A stretch of DNA of 64,000 nt, taken from positions 16,001-80,000 of the forward strand of contig JAMCQI010000019.1 of assembly GCA_023381515.1 (NCBI GenBank). The letters run 5' to 3'. Numbering within the stretch: position 1 is the first letter of the stretch; every line of letters starts with the position of its first letter. Origin of the DNA: Chloroflexota bacterium. GTDB taxonomy: Bacteria > Chloroflexota > Anaerolineae > UBA4142. Position numbers and translations under genes: made by a program. Below are positions 1-8,692 of this stretch, piece after piece. The notes under the pieces were generated by a model. The model was not told the DNA's origin. It made no database searches and saw only the letters and a program-made list of their open reading frames with translations.

Positions 1-2
1 AT

Positions 3-551
3 TGGGATGATGCCACGAGACGTGTCGTGCTCGACCGTGTCCACAACGTACCATCCTTCCAGTTCTTTAACGAACACGAGAGAGCGACGCTCGAGGCTCT
101 CTGCGCTCGCGTCATCCCCCAAGGGCATCGTCCCCCGGAACGGCGCGTCCCCATTGCCCCCTGGATCGACCGGTACTGCGCGCAGGGCGCCGCCGAGGGT
201 TTTCGCTTTGATGACATGCCCGACAACGCAACCGCCTGGCGCCTCGGTCTCCAGGGTCTGGACGAAACGGCCAAGGCGCTCTTTTTCGTCCATTTCGTCG
301 ACCTGACGCCCCAGGAGCAGGACCAACTGCTTGAGAGTTTTCGGTTCAGCACGCCTCCCGGTGAGGTGTGGTTGCGGCTGTCGCCCTGGCGTTGGTGGAT
401 CAACGTCGCCCTGCAGCAAATTACCGGCATATATTATGCCCATCCGTACGCGTGGGACGAGATCGGGTTCGGGGGCCCTGCCTACCCACGCGGCTATGCT
501 GCGCTAAATTTCGGTGCTCCCGAACCATGGGAACCGGGAGAAGTTGGATAG
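3..551 (+). CDS. Gluconate 2-dehydrogenase subunit 3 family protein (5' end cut by window)
   Basis: The frame is open to the left edge (reading WDDATRRVV before the GTG at 27), so the true start and any Tat signal lie outside. The visible part keeps the family pattern: a helical segment FFNEHERATLEALCARVIP near the start, PIAPWIDRY, and a C-terminal YYAHPYAWDEIGFGGPAYPRGY block. This family is the small membrane- or periplasm-associated partner of GMC-type FAD dehydrogenases that oxidise sugars or polyols and pass electrons to a cytochrome. The next gene is such a GMC subunit, so the two probably form one dehydrogenase. No cytochrome subunit follows. The substrate cannot be read from sequence. 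Confidence 0.85.
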   Translation, partial: WDDATRRVVLDRVHNVPSFQFFNEHERATLEALCARVIPQGHRPPERRVPIAPWIDRYCAQGAAEGFRFDDMPDNATAWRLGLQGLDETAKALFFVHFVDLTPQEQDQLLESFRFSTPPGEVWLRLSPWRWWINVALQQITGIYYAHPYAWDEIGFGGPAYPRGYAALNFGAPEPWEPGEVG

Positions 552-652
552 TTGGAGAGTTCGGTAGTTGTGCGGTGAGCCGACGCCGATGACCAATCCA
601 AGAACTATGAGACTGTCCAGCTACACAACTATGCCAATATGAAACTACACGT
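543..652. repeat. Degenerate AACTAT-type intergenic repeat, arranged as an inverted repeat
   Basis: The left arm (543-572) has GTTGGATAGTTGGAGAG and TAGTTGTG. The right arm (603-650) has AACTATGAGACTG, ACACAACTATG and GAAACTAC, roughly the reverse complement of the left. The same short-period motif recurs at 25931-25970 and 36178-36202. The left arm overlaps the stop of the upstream gene and the right arm covers the ATG at 639. Confidence 0.6.
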
Positions 653-2303
653 TCACCTATCTCCGAATTGGATCCTTGACGCTGACATGCAGGAATACAA
701 GCCGCAAGAAACCGTGGACTTTTGCATTGTCGGCACGGGCGCCGGCGGCGGCGTGCTCGCTCAGCGCCTGGCCCGCTCCGGGTTTTCGGTGGTGGCGCTC
801 GAAGCGGGACCCTGGCATGACTCAGAGACGGATATGGTCTCCGACGAAGCGGGCTCGGGCCGCCTCTATTGGAATGACTTGCGCATCACGGGTGGAACGG
901 ATCCGTTGGAGCTCGGCGCTAACAACTCCGGCCGAGGTGTAGGTGGAAGCACCGTTCATTATGCGGCCTTCTGCCCGCGTCTTCACGAATCCGACTTTCG
1001 GGTCAAGACCCTGGACGGCATTGCCGCCGACTGGCCCATCTCTTACGACGATCTCGAACCGTATTATGCGCAGATGGAACGCGAATACCCCGTATCGGGA
1101 CCCGCGCATTATCCATGGGGCCGGCCGCACGGCTATCCTTACGCGCCACTTCAGGCAGGGACGGCCGGGCAAAAGCTGATCGAGGGTTGTGTCAAGCTGG
1201 GCATTCCGGTCGTCGCCGGCGGCCCGGTCGCAATCCCCGCGGGCAGTTTTGGAAGACGGCCGCACTGTATCATGCGGGGCTTTTGTCTGCTGGGTTGCAA
1301 AGTCGGAGCCAAGAGCAGCATCTTCGTGAGCCACATACCCGATGCCGTGGAGCATGGGGCAGAAATCCGCACCCGCTGCATGGCCTTCGAAATCTCGGTG
1401 GATGAGGAGGGGCGCGCTACCGGCGTGTGCTATTTTCAAACGGACCAAGATGGACACGTCGTCGAAAACGAGCAGCGCGCCCGGGCGGTCATCGTGGCGG
1501 GCTATGCCATCGAGACCCCGCGGCTCCTCTTGAACAGCAAGTCGACAAGCTTTCCGGACGGTCTCGCGAATTCCAGCGGACTGGTCGGCAAGTTCCTGAT
1601 GGCACAGGCCGGGCCGGTCGTCTGGGGACGCTTTGAGGAAATGATCCGTCAATACAAAGCGCCTCCGGCCTGCGCGTGTACTGAAGAGTTTTACGAGACC
1701 GATCCGCGCAACGATTTCGCAAGGGGTTATGCGCTTCAAACGGTTGCGCCTCTACCGATCGCCATGTCACATCTGCTCACGGATCAAGACGGCCGCTTTG
1801 GCGAATCGCTGGTTCAATCCATGCAGCAGTACAATCATTATGCATGTATCGGCGTGCTCGGCGAGATTCTGCCAGACGAGCGTAACTACGTATCCCTGCA
1901 TCCCACCGAAAAAGATCACTATGGTCTTCCGGTTCCTTACGTTCACTTTAATCTCTTTGAGAATGATCGGCGCATGATGCGCGCGGGGATTGACCGGGCC
2001 CGCGCGGTCCTTGCCGCCGCCGGCGCGGTCGAGACGCATCATGTCCCCCGCTATGCCCATCTCGTCGGCACCTGCCGCATGGGTTTCACGCCTGCCGATT
2101 CAGTCATCGACCAATGGTGTCGTTCTTGGGATGTGCCCAATCTATTGGTCTGCGATGGAAGCGTGCTGCCCACCCAGGGGTCGTCGAATCCCGCATTGAC
2201 GATCTCGGCACTCGCCGCTCGCACCGCCGATTGGATCTGCCGGGCCATACCGCGCGGTGATTTGCGCGAGCGCCCGCAGCCGACAAGACAGGCTGAAGTA
2301 TGA
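639..2303 (+). CDS. GMC family oxidoreductase (large FAD subunit of a sugar/alcohol dehydrogenase)
   Basis: This 554-aa protein has an N-terminal dinucleotide-binding motif (IVGTGAGGGVLAQRL, then VVALEAGPW) for FAD. It carries the GMC signature around GRGVGGSTVHY and the C-terminal GMC block with HLVGTCRMG, followed by VCDGSVLPTQGSSNPALTI. The His near HLVGTCRMG and the Asn of SSNP are the expected catalytic and FAD-contacting residues. With the preceding subunit 3 it should form a flavin dehydrogenase acting on an alcohol or sugar at the membrane. The ATG at 639 lies inside an intergenic repeat and has no obvious Shine-Dalgarno. The in-frame ATG at 687 (MQEYKPQETVDF) fits family N-termini better and may be the real start. 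Confidence 0.9.
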   Translation: MKLHVHLSPNWILDADMQEYKPQETVDFCIVGTGAGGGVLAQRLARSGFSVVALEAGPWHDSETDMVSDEAGSGRLYWNDLRITGGTDPLELGANNSGRGVGGSTVHYAAFCPRLHESDFRVKTLDGIAADWPISYDDLEPYYAQMEREYPVSGPAHYPWGRPHGYPYAPLQAGTAGQKLIEGCVKLGIPVVAGGPVAIPAGSFGRRPHCIMRGFCLLGCKVGAKSSIFVSHIPDAVEHGAEIRTRCMAFEISVDEEGRATGVCYFQTDQDGHVVENEQRARAVIVAGYAIETPRLLLNSKSTSFPDGLANSSGLVGKFLMAQAGPVVWGRFEEMIRQYKAPPACACTEEFYETDPRNDFARGYALQTVAPLPIAMSHLLTDQDGRFGESLVQSMQQYNHYACIGVLGEILPDERNYVSLHPTEKDHYGLPVPYVHFNLFENDRRMMRAGIDRARAVLAAAGAVETHHVPRYAHLVGTCRMGFTPADSVIDQWCRSWDVPNLLVCDGSVLPTQGSSNPALTISALAARTADWICRAIPRGDLRERPQPTRQAEV

Positions 2304-2512
2304 TCCGCGAATGGTGGGTCAGAACGCTCGCGCGTCTTGGAGCCTTCTCAATCGAGTTCTTCGCGGACGTCGCCTGGATACGGCATTCATGGCGGCGTCC
2401 CGCGGACTCGGATTCGCGCTGGGAACAAAAGCGAGGATAGGGTCCGCGCGCCCTTCCCCTCCGTCCGCAGTTTGCCGCGACAGACTTGACAACCTAACGT
2501 TGTATACGGCAA
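2304..2512. other. Non-coding stretch upstream of the MITE-like element
   Basis: No reading frame here has a recognisable domain or a Shine-Dalgarno. Short frames on both strands look random. I see no other signal before the target-site copy at 2513. Confidence 0.5.
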
Positions 2513-2741
2513 GCTCAAAGATGCAGGGCTGTTGCAAACTCTCTTGACAAGGCTTGTCGTCACTGCGAGGAGGTCGCAGACACCGCGGGTCGCTAGACCC
2601 CGCGACCCTGGCGGGGTGCCAGCGGCGCGGTTTCTGCCGACGAAGCAGTCTCATCTTCGGCAGGGTGAGATTGCTTCGGCCAAAATTCGGCCTCGCAATG
2701 ACACACGAGGGTGACTTCGCAACAGCCCTGCTCAAAGATGC
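2513..2741. mobile_element. MITE-like element (205 bp) with terminal inverted repeats and 12-bp target duplication
   Basis: The element occupies 2525-2729 and starts AGGGCTGTTGC, with a perfect inverted copy at its right end (GCAACAGCCCT). With one mismatch the match extends inward to 14-15 bp. It is flanked by identical copies of GCTCAAAGATGC at 2513-2524 and 2730-2741, which look like a target-site duplication. Inside is a second imperfect palindrome: CACTGCGAGG at 2561 and CCTCGCAATG at 2691, plus a hairpin around 2641-2678. It has no coding capacity. The CTGTTGCRAA end resembles termini of several IS families, for example the IS26 end, but an assignment would need a database search. Confidence 0.75.
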
Positions 2742-2882
2742 AAGGGGCATTGAAAAAAGCGGGCAACAGATGTAGAATCAAGTTAACAGCTGCGCAGGCT
2801 TGACCACGCGGCTGAAAAAATAGAAAAACCCGCTCAACGCACAGGACCTCAGGACAACACATCTTATCATGGAGAAGAGGAC

Positions 2883-3683
2883 ATGGACACACAGAGGATC
2901 GAGGAGCGTGTAAGTTTGAGGGGCAAGACAGCAGTCGTAGTAGGTGGTGGCACGCCGATCGGTCGTGCCGTTGCCGAAGGATTGGCCGATACGGGTGCAG
3001 CAGTGTTGCTGGTCGCCGATAGTGATTGGGAAGAAGCGAAGGAGATGGTGAATCGCATCAGGGCGGAAGGGGGCAAGGCGCGGGCCCTGTGGGCGGACCC
3101 ACACGATGCGGAAGATGCCGAACGAGTGGCTCAATCCGCCGTAGAGTACTTTGGTGGTCTGGACATCTTGGTGAACAACTATTGCAATCCATCTCTGGCG
3201 TCGACCGTGTCGCGCCAGGCAATGAACGAGAACTTGAAAGCCATCGACCTGTACAGCCGCGCCGCGGCCCAGCGGATGATTTCGGCTCGCCGCGGCGGCC
3301 ACATTATCAACCTGGCCTGGATGGAAGAACCGCAAGCCTACGCATCGCCGATTCCATTACCGCGAAATAACATCGCTTTTGTGAGCAAGAGATTGGCTTT
3401 GGATCTGGCTCCCTACAAAATCAATGTGAATGCTTTGAGCCCCGGCTCCATTCAGGCGCCGGACGCGCAGATGCAAGCGGCTGGTCTCACATCTGAGGGG
3501 ACCTCGGTGACCGAGAATCGCGGCGCCGTCAGCCGGCCCGCGCTTTCTGTGCCTCCTTCTACGGTGGGAGTGGAGCCGGAGGATGTCACGACGGTGGTGC
3601 TTTTCCTTTTGAGTGAGGCCGCCGAGAACATCACCGGCCAACTGGTCGTTCTCGACGGAGAGTATCGCCCCGCCCGCGGGTGA
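2883..3683 (+). CDS. SDR-fold protein with missing catalytic residues
   Basis: The 266-aa protein has the Rossmann fold of short-chain dehydrogenases: the cofactor motif appears as VGGGTPIGRA near residue 20, the NNAG-type strand as VNNYCN, and the C-terminal NVNALSPGSI and ITGQLVVLDGE blocks are present. The catalytic tetrad is not. The Ser strand reads INLAWMEEP, and where YxxxK is expected the sequence is AFVSK, so Lys stays but Tyr is Ala. It therefore probably binds a nucleotide without normal SDR catalysis, or has adopted another role. The ATG has a good GAGAAGAGG upstream. Downstream, 36 bp away, is a small DUF6582 gene in the same direction. Confidence 0.8.
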   Translation: MDTQRIEERVSLRGKTAVVVGGGTPIGRAVAEGLADTGAAVLLVADSDWEEAKEMVNRIRAEGGKARALWADPHDAEDAERVAQSAVEYFGGLDILVNNYCNPSLASTVSRQAMNENLKAIDLYSRAAAQRMISARRGGHIINLAWMEEPQAYASPIPLPRNNIAFVSKRLALDLAPYKINVNALSPGSIQAPDAQMQAAGLTSEGTSVTENRGAVSRPALSVPPSTVGVEPEDVTTVVLFLLSEAAENITGQLVVLDGEYRPARG

Positions 3684-3719
3684 GAGCAGTTGCAGAGGAA
3701 AACGAGGGAGGTAAGAAAT

Positions 3720-4031
3720 ATGGCTAGGGCCACGTGGAAACCTGCCACCGAACACGGCAAATTGAGTGCACAATACCAGAAGAAACTACCGGACAGCGTC
3801 TTTGCTTTCCCAAAGGAGCGCAAAGAGCCGCTGACCGACGCGCGCCACGTCCAGGACGCACTCGCGCGCTTTGATCAGGTGAAGGGAGTATCCCCGACCG
3901 AGCGCCAGCTGGCCTTTGCGAATATCAAAAAGGCCGCCGGTTACTATGGTCTGAACGTGGAAGAAAAGAGCTGGCACGCGCTCGGTAAAAAACCGCACAC
4001 CAAAAACCCGGACCATCCGCATCGCAGATAA
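3720..4031 (+). CDS. DUF6582-type small protein
   Basis: This 103-aa basic, soluble protein begins MARATWKPATEHGKLS and contains LPDSVFAFPKERKEPLTDA and the helix-rich RHVQDALARFDQVKGVS block. This pattern is known to me from small conserved proteins of unknown function often found beside stress genes. The ATG at 3720 is preceded by GGGAGGTAAG, which decides the start against the upstream in-frame ATG at 3690. There is no signal peptide or membrane segment. It follows the degenerate SDR closely and may share its transcript. Confidence 0.75.
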   Translation: MARATWKPATEHGKLSAQYQKKLPDSVFAFPKERKEPLTDARHVQDALARFDQVKGVSPTERQLAFANIKKAAGYYGLNVEEKSWHALGKKPHTKNPDHPHRR

Positions 4032-4186
4032 AAGGCGGAGGCAAGTCCCCAAGACTTGAAGTCTGAAGCGAGAGTCCGAACGCGGACCACTGCATACACG
4101 AAAAATAAAACGGCAGTGGCCCGCGTTCTATTATTAGGCAAACAGACTGCGGAACCATCTATCTCCAGAGAAATGATCGAGAACAC

Positions 4187-4603
4187 ATGTTTGAACTTGG
4201 TTATTCCCTTTCAAGTGAAGAGCAGCGTCCCAACGATCTGATACATTTCGCAGAGCGAGCGGAGCAGGTGGGCTTTACATTCGCGCTCATCTCGGACCAT
4301 TTACACCCATGGCTTGACAAGCAGGGTAACAGCCCATTCGCTTGGAGCGTTCTGGGAGGGATTGCGCACGCCACGCGCTGCTTGCGCGTGGGCACAGGCG
4401 TGACCTGCCCCTCCTTCCGCTATCATCCGGGCATTATTGCCCAGGCGGCTGCGACGATAGGCTCGATGATACCGGGGCGATTTTTTCTCGGCGTCGGCAC
4501 CGGCGAGAACCTCAACGAACATCTCTTTGGCGACAAATGGCCGCCTGTCGAGGTACGTCAGAAGATGTTGAACGAGGCGGTCGAGGTCATCCGCTTGTTG
4601 TGA
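4187..4603 (+). pseudogene. LLM class F420-dependent oxidoreductase, N-terminal fragment
   Basis: The 138-aa frame matches the first part of F420-dependent luciferase-like (LLM) TIM-barrel oxidoreductases: FELGYSLSSEE, FTFALISDHLHPW, LRVGTGVTCPSFRYHPGIIAQAAATI, GRFFLGVGTGENLNEH. Family members are about 300-330 aa and continue after EVIRLL with a WxGG-type segment. Here a TGA follows directly and no frame downstream restores the family sequence. The next gene on the other strand ends at 4681. I read it as a 3'-truncated remnant. A short functional protein is unlikely because the second half of the barrel is absent. Confidence 0.75.
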
Positions 4604-4680
4604 CTGGCCGCCAAAATGAAATGATCCCGTCGGCGGCGCGGTTGTTTCTTTTAGTTGTGGGAGGGGGTAAAACGCCCTTT

Positions 4681-5196
4681 TTACACCTTCCTCCCCACAA
4701 ACACCCCCTTCACCCGCTCCCCGTCATCCCGCTCCTCCCAGTGCACCGTAATCATTCCTTGAAATAGAACAGAGACGTCGCTCCCACTCATCCGGTAGAT
4801 CGGCGGGAAATCCGGACGGTACTTGCCGTCCTCCATCGTATACGTTTCGAGGAACAGGGTGCCGCCGGGCCGGAGGAACCTCGCGAGGTCGAGAGGCGGC
4901 TTGAAAAAGGTGCATACAATCGTCTCGAACGAGCTCTCTGGAAACGGGAGCGCCTCAGCGTCTGCGACCACGCGCGCTCCCGTTGCGCGTCGCATCGCCA
5001 CATCGGAAATGTCAACTAGGATAACTGACCAACCGCTCAGGAGGTCGGCATTCCGTCCCAGCCCCGCACCAAGGTCGAGCGCGCGCCCGCCGCGTAGGAG
5101 ATGGACATATTCCCCCAACCTCGTATGTGACTCTGGACGTTCGCTTCTTGCCCGATATCTCTCGTTCCACCGTCTGCGATCTTGTTCCGCCGACAT
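4681..5196 (-). CDS. Class I SAM-dependent methyltransferase
   Basis: The 171-aa protein has motif I as ALDLGAGLGRNADLL, motif II region VILVDISDVAM, then ADAEALPFPESSFETIVC and the post-motif LRPGGTLFLETYT. It is short, close to a bare SAM-binding Rossmann core, so the acceptor substrate cannot be guessed. The ATG at 5196 (MSAEQD) is preserved by GAGGTGAGG five bases upstream; the in-frame GTG at 5205 is less likely. It stands alone, convergent with the LLM remnant. Confidence 0.8.
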   Translation of the reverse strand: MSAEQDRRRWNERYRARSERPESHTRLGEYVHLLRGGRALDLGAGLGRNADLLSGWSVILVDISDVAMRRATGARVVADAEALPFPESSFETIVCTFFKPPLDLARFLRPGGTLFLETYTMEDGKYRPDFPPIYRMSGSDVSVLFQGMITVHWEERDDGERVKGVFVGRKV

Positions 5197-5254
5197 AGGC
5201 CTCACCTCTAGCCGCGAGTATAGCCGCTACCCCGCGTCCGCGTCAACCCCGTCT

Positions 5255-5310
5255 CATCTCTATCACGCATCACGCTTCATGAATCACGCTTCATGAATCA
5301 CGTTTTCTGT
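5255..5310. repeat. Short-period ATCACGCTTCATGA tandem repeat
   Basis: Imperfect tandem copies of CATCACGCTTCATGAAT lie upstream of the methyltransferase. They belong to the same style of C/T-rich ACG-containing spacer repeat seen near 20.05, 32.31, 39.9 and 53.9 kb. Confidence 0.55.
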
Positions 5311-5409
5311 TCTCTCGCCTACTCCTCTGTCCTCCGTGTAACAACCTCCCGTTCCGCACGTTCGATATCATAAGCTGACGAGAATACTCCTCGGCCCACA
5401 GATCGAACG

Positions 5410-5739
5410 ATGAAAGCTCCCTCGCGTATACCGGCACGAGGATTGGCGGATGGGATCGGCGAGCGCGTCACCCGGGTGACGAGGCGGGAAGACAACGCGA
5501 CTAGGCGCGTCGCCCACGGGCGTGCGGCGGCTCTTGCGGCAGCCTTGGTCCTCCTCTTTATCGCCCTCGACTTCCCCGTGAACGCGCTCGCGAACGACCT
5601 CTGGTGGGGGCATACGCTCCAGCATCTTTTCTTGTTCGCGGCGGCGCCTATTCTTCTCGATCTATTTCTTTTGGTCGCGCAGGCTCCCGCGGTCACTTGG
5701 AGCGACAGCCCGGGTTCCCCCGGAGCTTCCACCCCATAG
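5410..5739 (+). pseudogene. CtaG-like cytochrome oxidase assembly protein fragment
   Basis: The 109-aa frame contains a hydrophobic stretch and the block [30 protein letters not shown]. This resembles the early part of caa3-type CtaG assembly proteins, where two His residues of an HxxQH-like motif sit in a membrane helix. Family members have about seven membrane helices and 250-300 aa. Here the frame becomes Ser/Pro-rich after the second helix and stops. The first 35 residues are Arg-rich and unlike the family. I interpret it as a decayed remnant. Confidence 0.55.
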
Positions 5740-5833
5740 GGATTGGGGTCATCCTCGGCCATTCTTATCGTTAAACAATTATGAATCGACAGGGCCCTTT
5801 CTCACCTGGGAAGACGTATTCCGAAAGCTAGAG

Positions 5834-6496
5834 ATGCAGGATCCCATGAGCATTTACCGTAATCGGACTGATGCGGGTTTGTATCTGGCCACCAGGTTGG
5901 CCGGCTATGCCAATCGAAGAGATGTGCTCGTGCTTGGCCTCCCGCGCGGGGGCGTTCCGGTTGCTTACGAGGTCGCTCAAGCTCTGCACGCGCCTCTCGA
6001 CGTCTTTGTCGTGCGCAAGCTGGGCGTGCCGGGGCACGAGGAACTCGCTATGGGTGCCATTGCGAGCGGCGGTGTGCGGATCCTGAACGAGGACGTTATC
6101 GGAGAATTGCAGATCCCTCCCACCGTCGTCGATCACGTCGCGGACAGGGAGCTGCAGGAGTTGGCGCGCCGCGAGCGCGAGTACCGCGACGATCGTCCTC
6201 CACCGGATGTGCGTGGCCGCATTGTAATTCTCGTAGACGACGGCTTGGCGACGGGGTCGACCATGCGGGCAGCCGTCGCGGCGTTGCGCGAACTCAACCC
6301 GGCGTCCATCGTAGTCGCCGTTCCAACCGGCTCGGCCGAAGCGTGCAATGAGCTCGCGGCGGAGGCGGATCAGGTCGTGTGCGGGACGATCCCAGAACCC
6401 TTTTACGGTGTCGGGATGTGGTATCAGGATTTCTCGCAGACGACCGACGAAGAGGTCCACAAGCTCTTGAAAGAGGCCGTTCATGCCGAGGCGTAG
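5834..6496 (+). CDS. Phosphoribosyltransferase family protein
   Basis: The 220-aa protein has the type I phosphoribosyltransferase fold with the PRPP-binding loop [14 protein letters not shown] at about residues 133-146, preceded by [15 protein letters not shown] and [18 protein letters not shown]. This subfamily is of uncertain substrate. It is often found beside or fused to a dienelactone-hydrolase domain, as in mycobacterial Rv0571c, and a separate hydrolase of that type lies 450 bp downstream here. Two starts are possible (5834 or 5846). It heads a run of three same-strand genes (PRTase, DUF5335, hydrolase). Confidence 0.88.
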   Translation: MQDPMSIYRNRTDAGLYLATRLAGYANRRDVLVLGLPRGGVPVAYEVAQALHAPLDVFVVRKLGVPGHEELAMGAIASGGVRILNEDVIGELQIPPTVVDHVADRELQELARREREYRDDRPPPDVRGRIVILVDDGLATGSTMRAAVAALRELNPASIVVAVPTGSAEACNELAAEADQVVCGTIPEPFYGVGMWYQDFSQTTDEEVHKLLKEAVHAEA

Positions 6497-6550
6497 GTGA
6501 TGTCTCTATGCTTCGGTCCGTCGACGCGGTCTTACAGTATAAGGAGAATC

Positions 6551-6919
6551 ATGGCAAGGCAAGAAGTGATGCACGAACAATGGTCACAGTTTCTGGACAA
6601 CTTTAGCCGCCAGCACGAGGGCTGGCTCGCTACCCTCGAGATCACTGGGCCGAACGTTGGAAACAAGATCGAAACCAAAGATCTGCCGTTTCGTGGGATC
6701 ACCTACGATCTCAAAGGCAGTAGCCGGAACAATGTTTCCATCTTTATGGCAATCAACGATCAGGAAGACGAGACCCACACCATTACCAATCCCTCCCACA
6801 TTCGTTTTGCCAGTGATCAAGGGATCGACCGCGAGTTGGAGCTAGAGTCGGGCGATGGCGACAGAGCTCTCCTCCGCTTTACGCACCCCATTCGTTCAGA
6901 GTCGGTTGATCGGCTCTAG
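6551..6919 (+). CDS. DUF5335 family protein
   Basis: This 122-aa soluble protein contains EQWSQFLDNFSRQHEGWLATLEI, RGITYDLKGS, and a closing stretch predicting beta strands (ALLRFTHPIRSESVDRL). This is the pattern of DUF5335, a small conserved domain of unknown function. The ATG at 6551 is chosen because AAGGAG lies at 6541-6546; the longer frame from 6497 has none. It sits between the phosphoribosyltransferase and the hydrolase and is probably co-transcribed with them. Confidence 0.75.
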   Translation: MARQEVMHEQWSQFLDNFSRQHEGWLATLEITGPNVGNKIETKDLPFRGITYDLKGSSRNNVSIFMAINDQEDETHTITNPSHIRFASDQGIDRELELESGDGDRALLRFTHPIRSESVDRL

Positions 6920-6951
6920 CTCCCGGGGTGTAGCCACCAGATGAACGCACC

Positions 6952-7602
6952 ATGACCATGCAAGCAAGCTCCATTCAAATCTCGGCGGCCGAGGTCGTTC
7001 TTGAAGGTAACTTGGACGTCCCGGCTGACGCCCGCGGGATCGTTCTCTTTGCCCATGGGAGTGGCAGCAGCCGGCACAGCCCGCGCAATCGCTACGTGGC
7101 CCAGGTGCTCCAACAAGCCCACCTCGCCACCTTGCTGATGGACCTGCTCACTCCCGACGAGGAAGCCGAAGACGTGATCACGGCGCGCCTGCGCTTTAAC
7201 ATCCTCATGCTCGCCCGGCGTGTGATCGGCGCCACCGACTGGCTGGCGAACAACCCCGCCACGCGTGACCTCCGTATCGGGTATTTTGGAGCCAGTACTG
7301 GGGCGGCTGCGGCACTCGTTGCCGCCGCCGAACGGCCGGGGGCGGTTCACGCGGTCGTTTCGCGCGGCGGTCGTCCCGATCTGGCAGGAGCATCGCTCGC
7401 CCGCGTGCGGGCGCCGACGCTTTTGATCGTCGGTGGCCGTGACCCGGCGGTCATTGACCTCAATCAAGAAGCTCTGGCGAAATTGACCGTGGAAAAACAA
7501 CTCCGCATTGTTCCTGGCGCTACACACCTGTTTGAAGAGCCGGGTGCGCTGGAGCAGGTCGGCACGCTTGCACGGGGCTGGTTCGGCAAGCGCCTGTCCT
7601 GA
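6952..7602 (+). CDS. Dienelactone hydrolase-type alpha/beta hydrolase
   Basis: The 216-aa protein has an alpha/beta-hydrolase core: oxyanion strand IVLFAHGSGSSRHSPRN, nucleophile elbow GYFGASTGAAAA (Ser), acid VGGRDPAV (Asp) and GATHLFEEPG (His). The triad is complete. In other bacteria this hydrolase domain is fused C-terminally to the same phosphoribosyltransferase type encoded upstream, which supports a shared but unknown function. No signal peptide is visible, so it should be cytosolic. A weak hairpin with a T tract follows at 7606-7627. Confidence 0.85.
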   Translation: MTMQASSIQISAAEVVLEGNLDVPADARGIVLFAHGSGSSRHSPRNRYVAQVLQQAHLATLLMDLLTPDEEAEDVITARLRFNILMLARRVIGATDWLANNPATRDLRIGYFGASTGAAAALVAAAERPGAVHAVVSRGGRPDLAGASLARVRAPTLLIVGGRDPAVIDLNQEALAKLTVEKQLRIVPGATHLFEEPGALEQVGTLARGWFGKRLS

Positions 7603-7605
7603 CCG

Positions 7606-7627
7606 AGTCGCACGAGGCGGCTTTTTC
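7606..7627 (+). terminator. Weak intrinsic terminator after the hydrolase gene
   Basis: A five-pair stem AGTCG/CGGCT with a seven-base loop is followed by TTTTT, starting three bases after the hydrolase stop. Confidence 0.45.
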
Positions 7628-7807
7628 TGGAATATAAAGCTGGCTCACGCGAACAAGCGGACATAAAAAGCTCAGGAACAAGTAGGTCGAGATTTGTCGG
7701 ATTGGTAGGGTAATACCCCATAGTCAGTAGGTTCTGTATGTGCCATACTAAATTGACGCATTCTGAACTGAGTATGGGGAATGCCCTGCTGTCGGGGGCA
7801 TGTGCGG

Positions 7808-8692
7808 ATGAGAGATGTTTTTGACCTTTTCAAGGATACGTTCGAGTCGTGGAATAAAGACAATGCGCAACGGTTGGGTGCGGCGCTGTCCTACTACACG
7901 GTCTTCTCGTTAGGCCCACTTCTCATCATCATGATCGCGCTGGTTGGGTTGATCTTCGGGCGCGCGGCCGTCCAGGGGATGATCGTGAATCAGGTGCAAG
8001 GGTTGGTCGGATCGCAAGGTGCTCGGTTCGTCCAGACGGCGATCGCGAGCGCATACAACCCCGGCGAGGGCATCATTGCGGCGGTTATCGGCGTCGTCAC
8101 GTTGATTCTGGGTGCCCTGGGCATTTTCGGTGAGCTCCAGGGTTCCCTGAACACGATTTGGGGAGTTCAACTCAAGCCTAGTGCAGGCTGGCGCGGAATG
8201 ATTCAGCAGCGCTTACTCTCCTTTGCGATGGTTCTAGCGGTAGGCTTTTTGCTCCTCGTTTCCCTCGTCGCAAGCGCTGCTCTTTCGGCTTTTAGCGGCT
8301 ATCTCGGTTCGTTCTTGCCCATGTCAGCGACAGTTTTGCAGGGGTTTTACTTTTTCTTTTCGCTCGTCGTCATCACGATCCTGTTTGCGTTAATCTTCAA
8401 GTACTTGCCCGATGCCGAGATTGCGTGGCGGAACGTCTGGGTTGGCGCCGCCATCACGGCGCTCTTGTTCACGGTTGGCAAGTACGTCCTTGGTCTCTAT
8501 TTGGGACAGAGCCGGATCATTTCTGCTTACGGAGCGGCCGGGTCGGTCATCATCATTCTGGTGTGGGTTTACTATTCGGCGCAGATTCTCTTTTTCGGAG
8601 CCGAGTTCACCCAGGCGTTCGCGAAACGGTATGGAAAGGGAATCGTCCCGGCTCCCAATGCCGAACGTATCATCAAAGAGGTTCACGCCTAA
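7808..8692 (+). CDS. YihY/BrkB family inner membrane protein
   Basis: The 294-aa protein has the BrkB/YihY (formerly ribonuclease BN-like) pattern: DTFESWNKDNAQRLGAALSYYTVFSLGPLL near the start, a central GIFGELQGSLNTIW, and IFKYLPDAEIAWRNVWVGA followed by SVIIILVWVYYSAQILFFGAEF. About six membrane helices are evident. The family's function is not settled; transport or envelope roles have been proposed. The ATG at 7808 is preferred, with GTCGGGGG about ten bases upstream, over 7781. It is monocistronic here; downstream is a kilobase without intact genes. Confidence 0.88.
   Translation: MRDVFDLFKDTFESWNKDNAQRLGAALSYYTVFSLGPLLIIMIALVGLIFGRAAVQGMIVNQVQGLVGSQGARFVQTAIASAYNPGEGIIAAVIGVVTLILGALGIFGELQGSLNTIWGVQLKPSAGWRGMIQQRLLSFAMVLAVGFLLLVSLVASAALSAFSGYLGSFLPMSATVLQGFYFFFSLVVITILFALIFKYLPDAEIAWRNVWVGAAITALLFTVGKYVLGLYLGQSRIISAYGAAGSVIIILVWVYYSAQILFFGAEFTQAFAKRYGKGIVPAPNAERIIKEVHA

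Noticed and set aside
822..1739. 305-aa minus-strand frame opposite the GMC gene
   Set aside because: Shadow of a GC-rich gene; no domain, no ribosome-binding site, Arg/His-rich composition.
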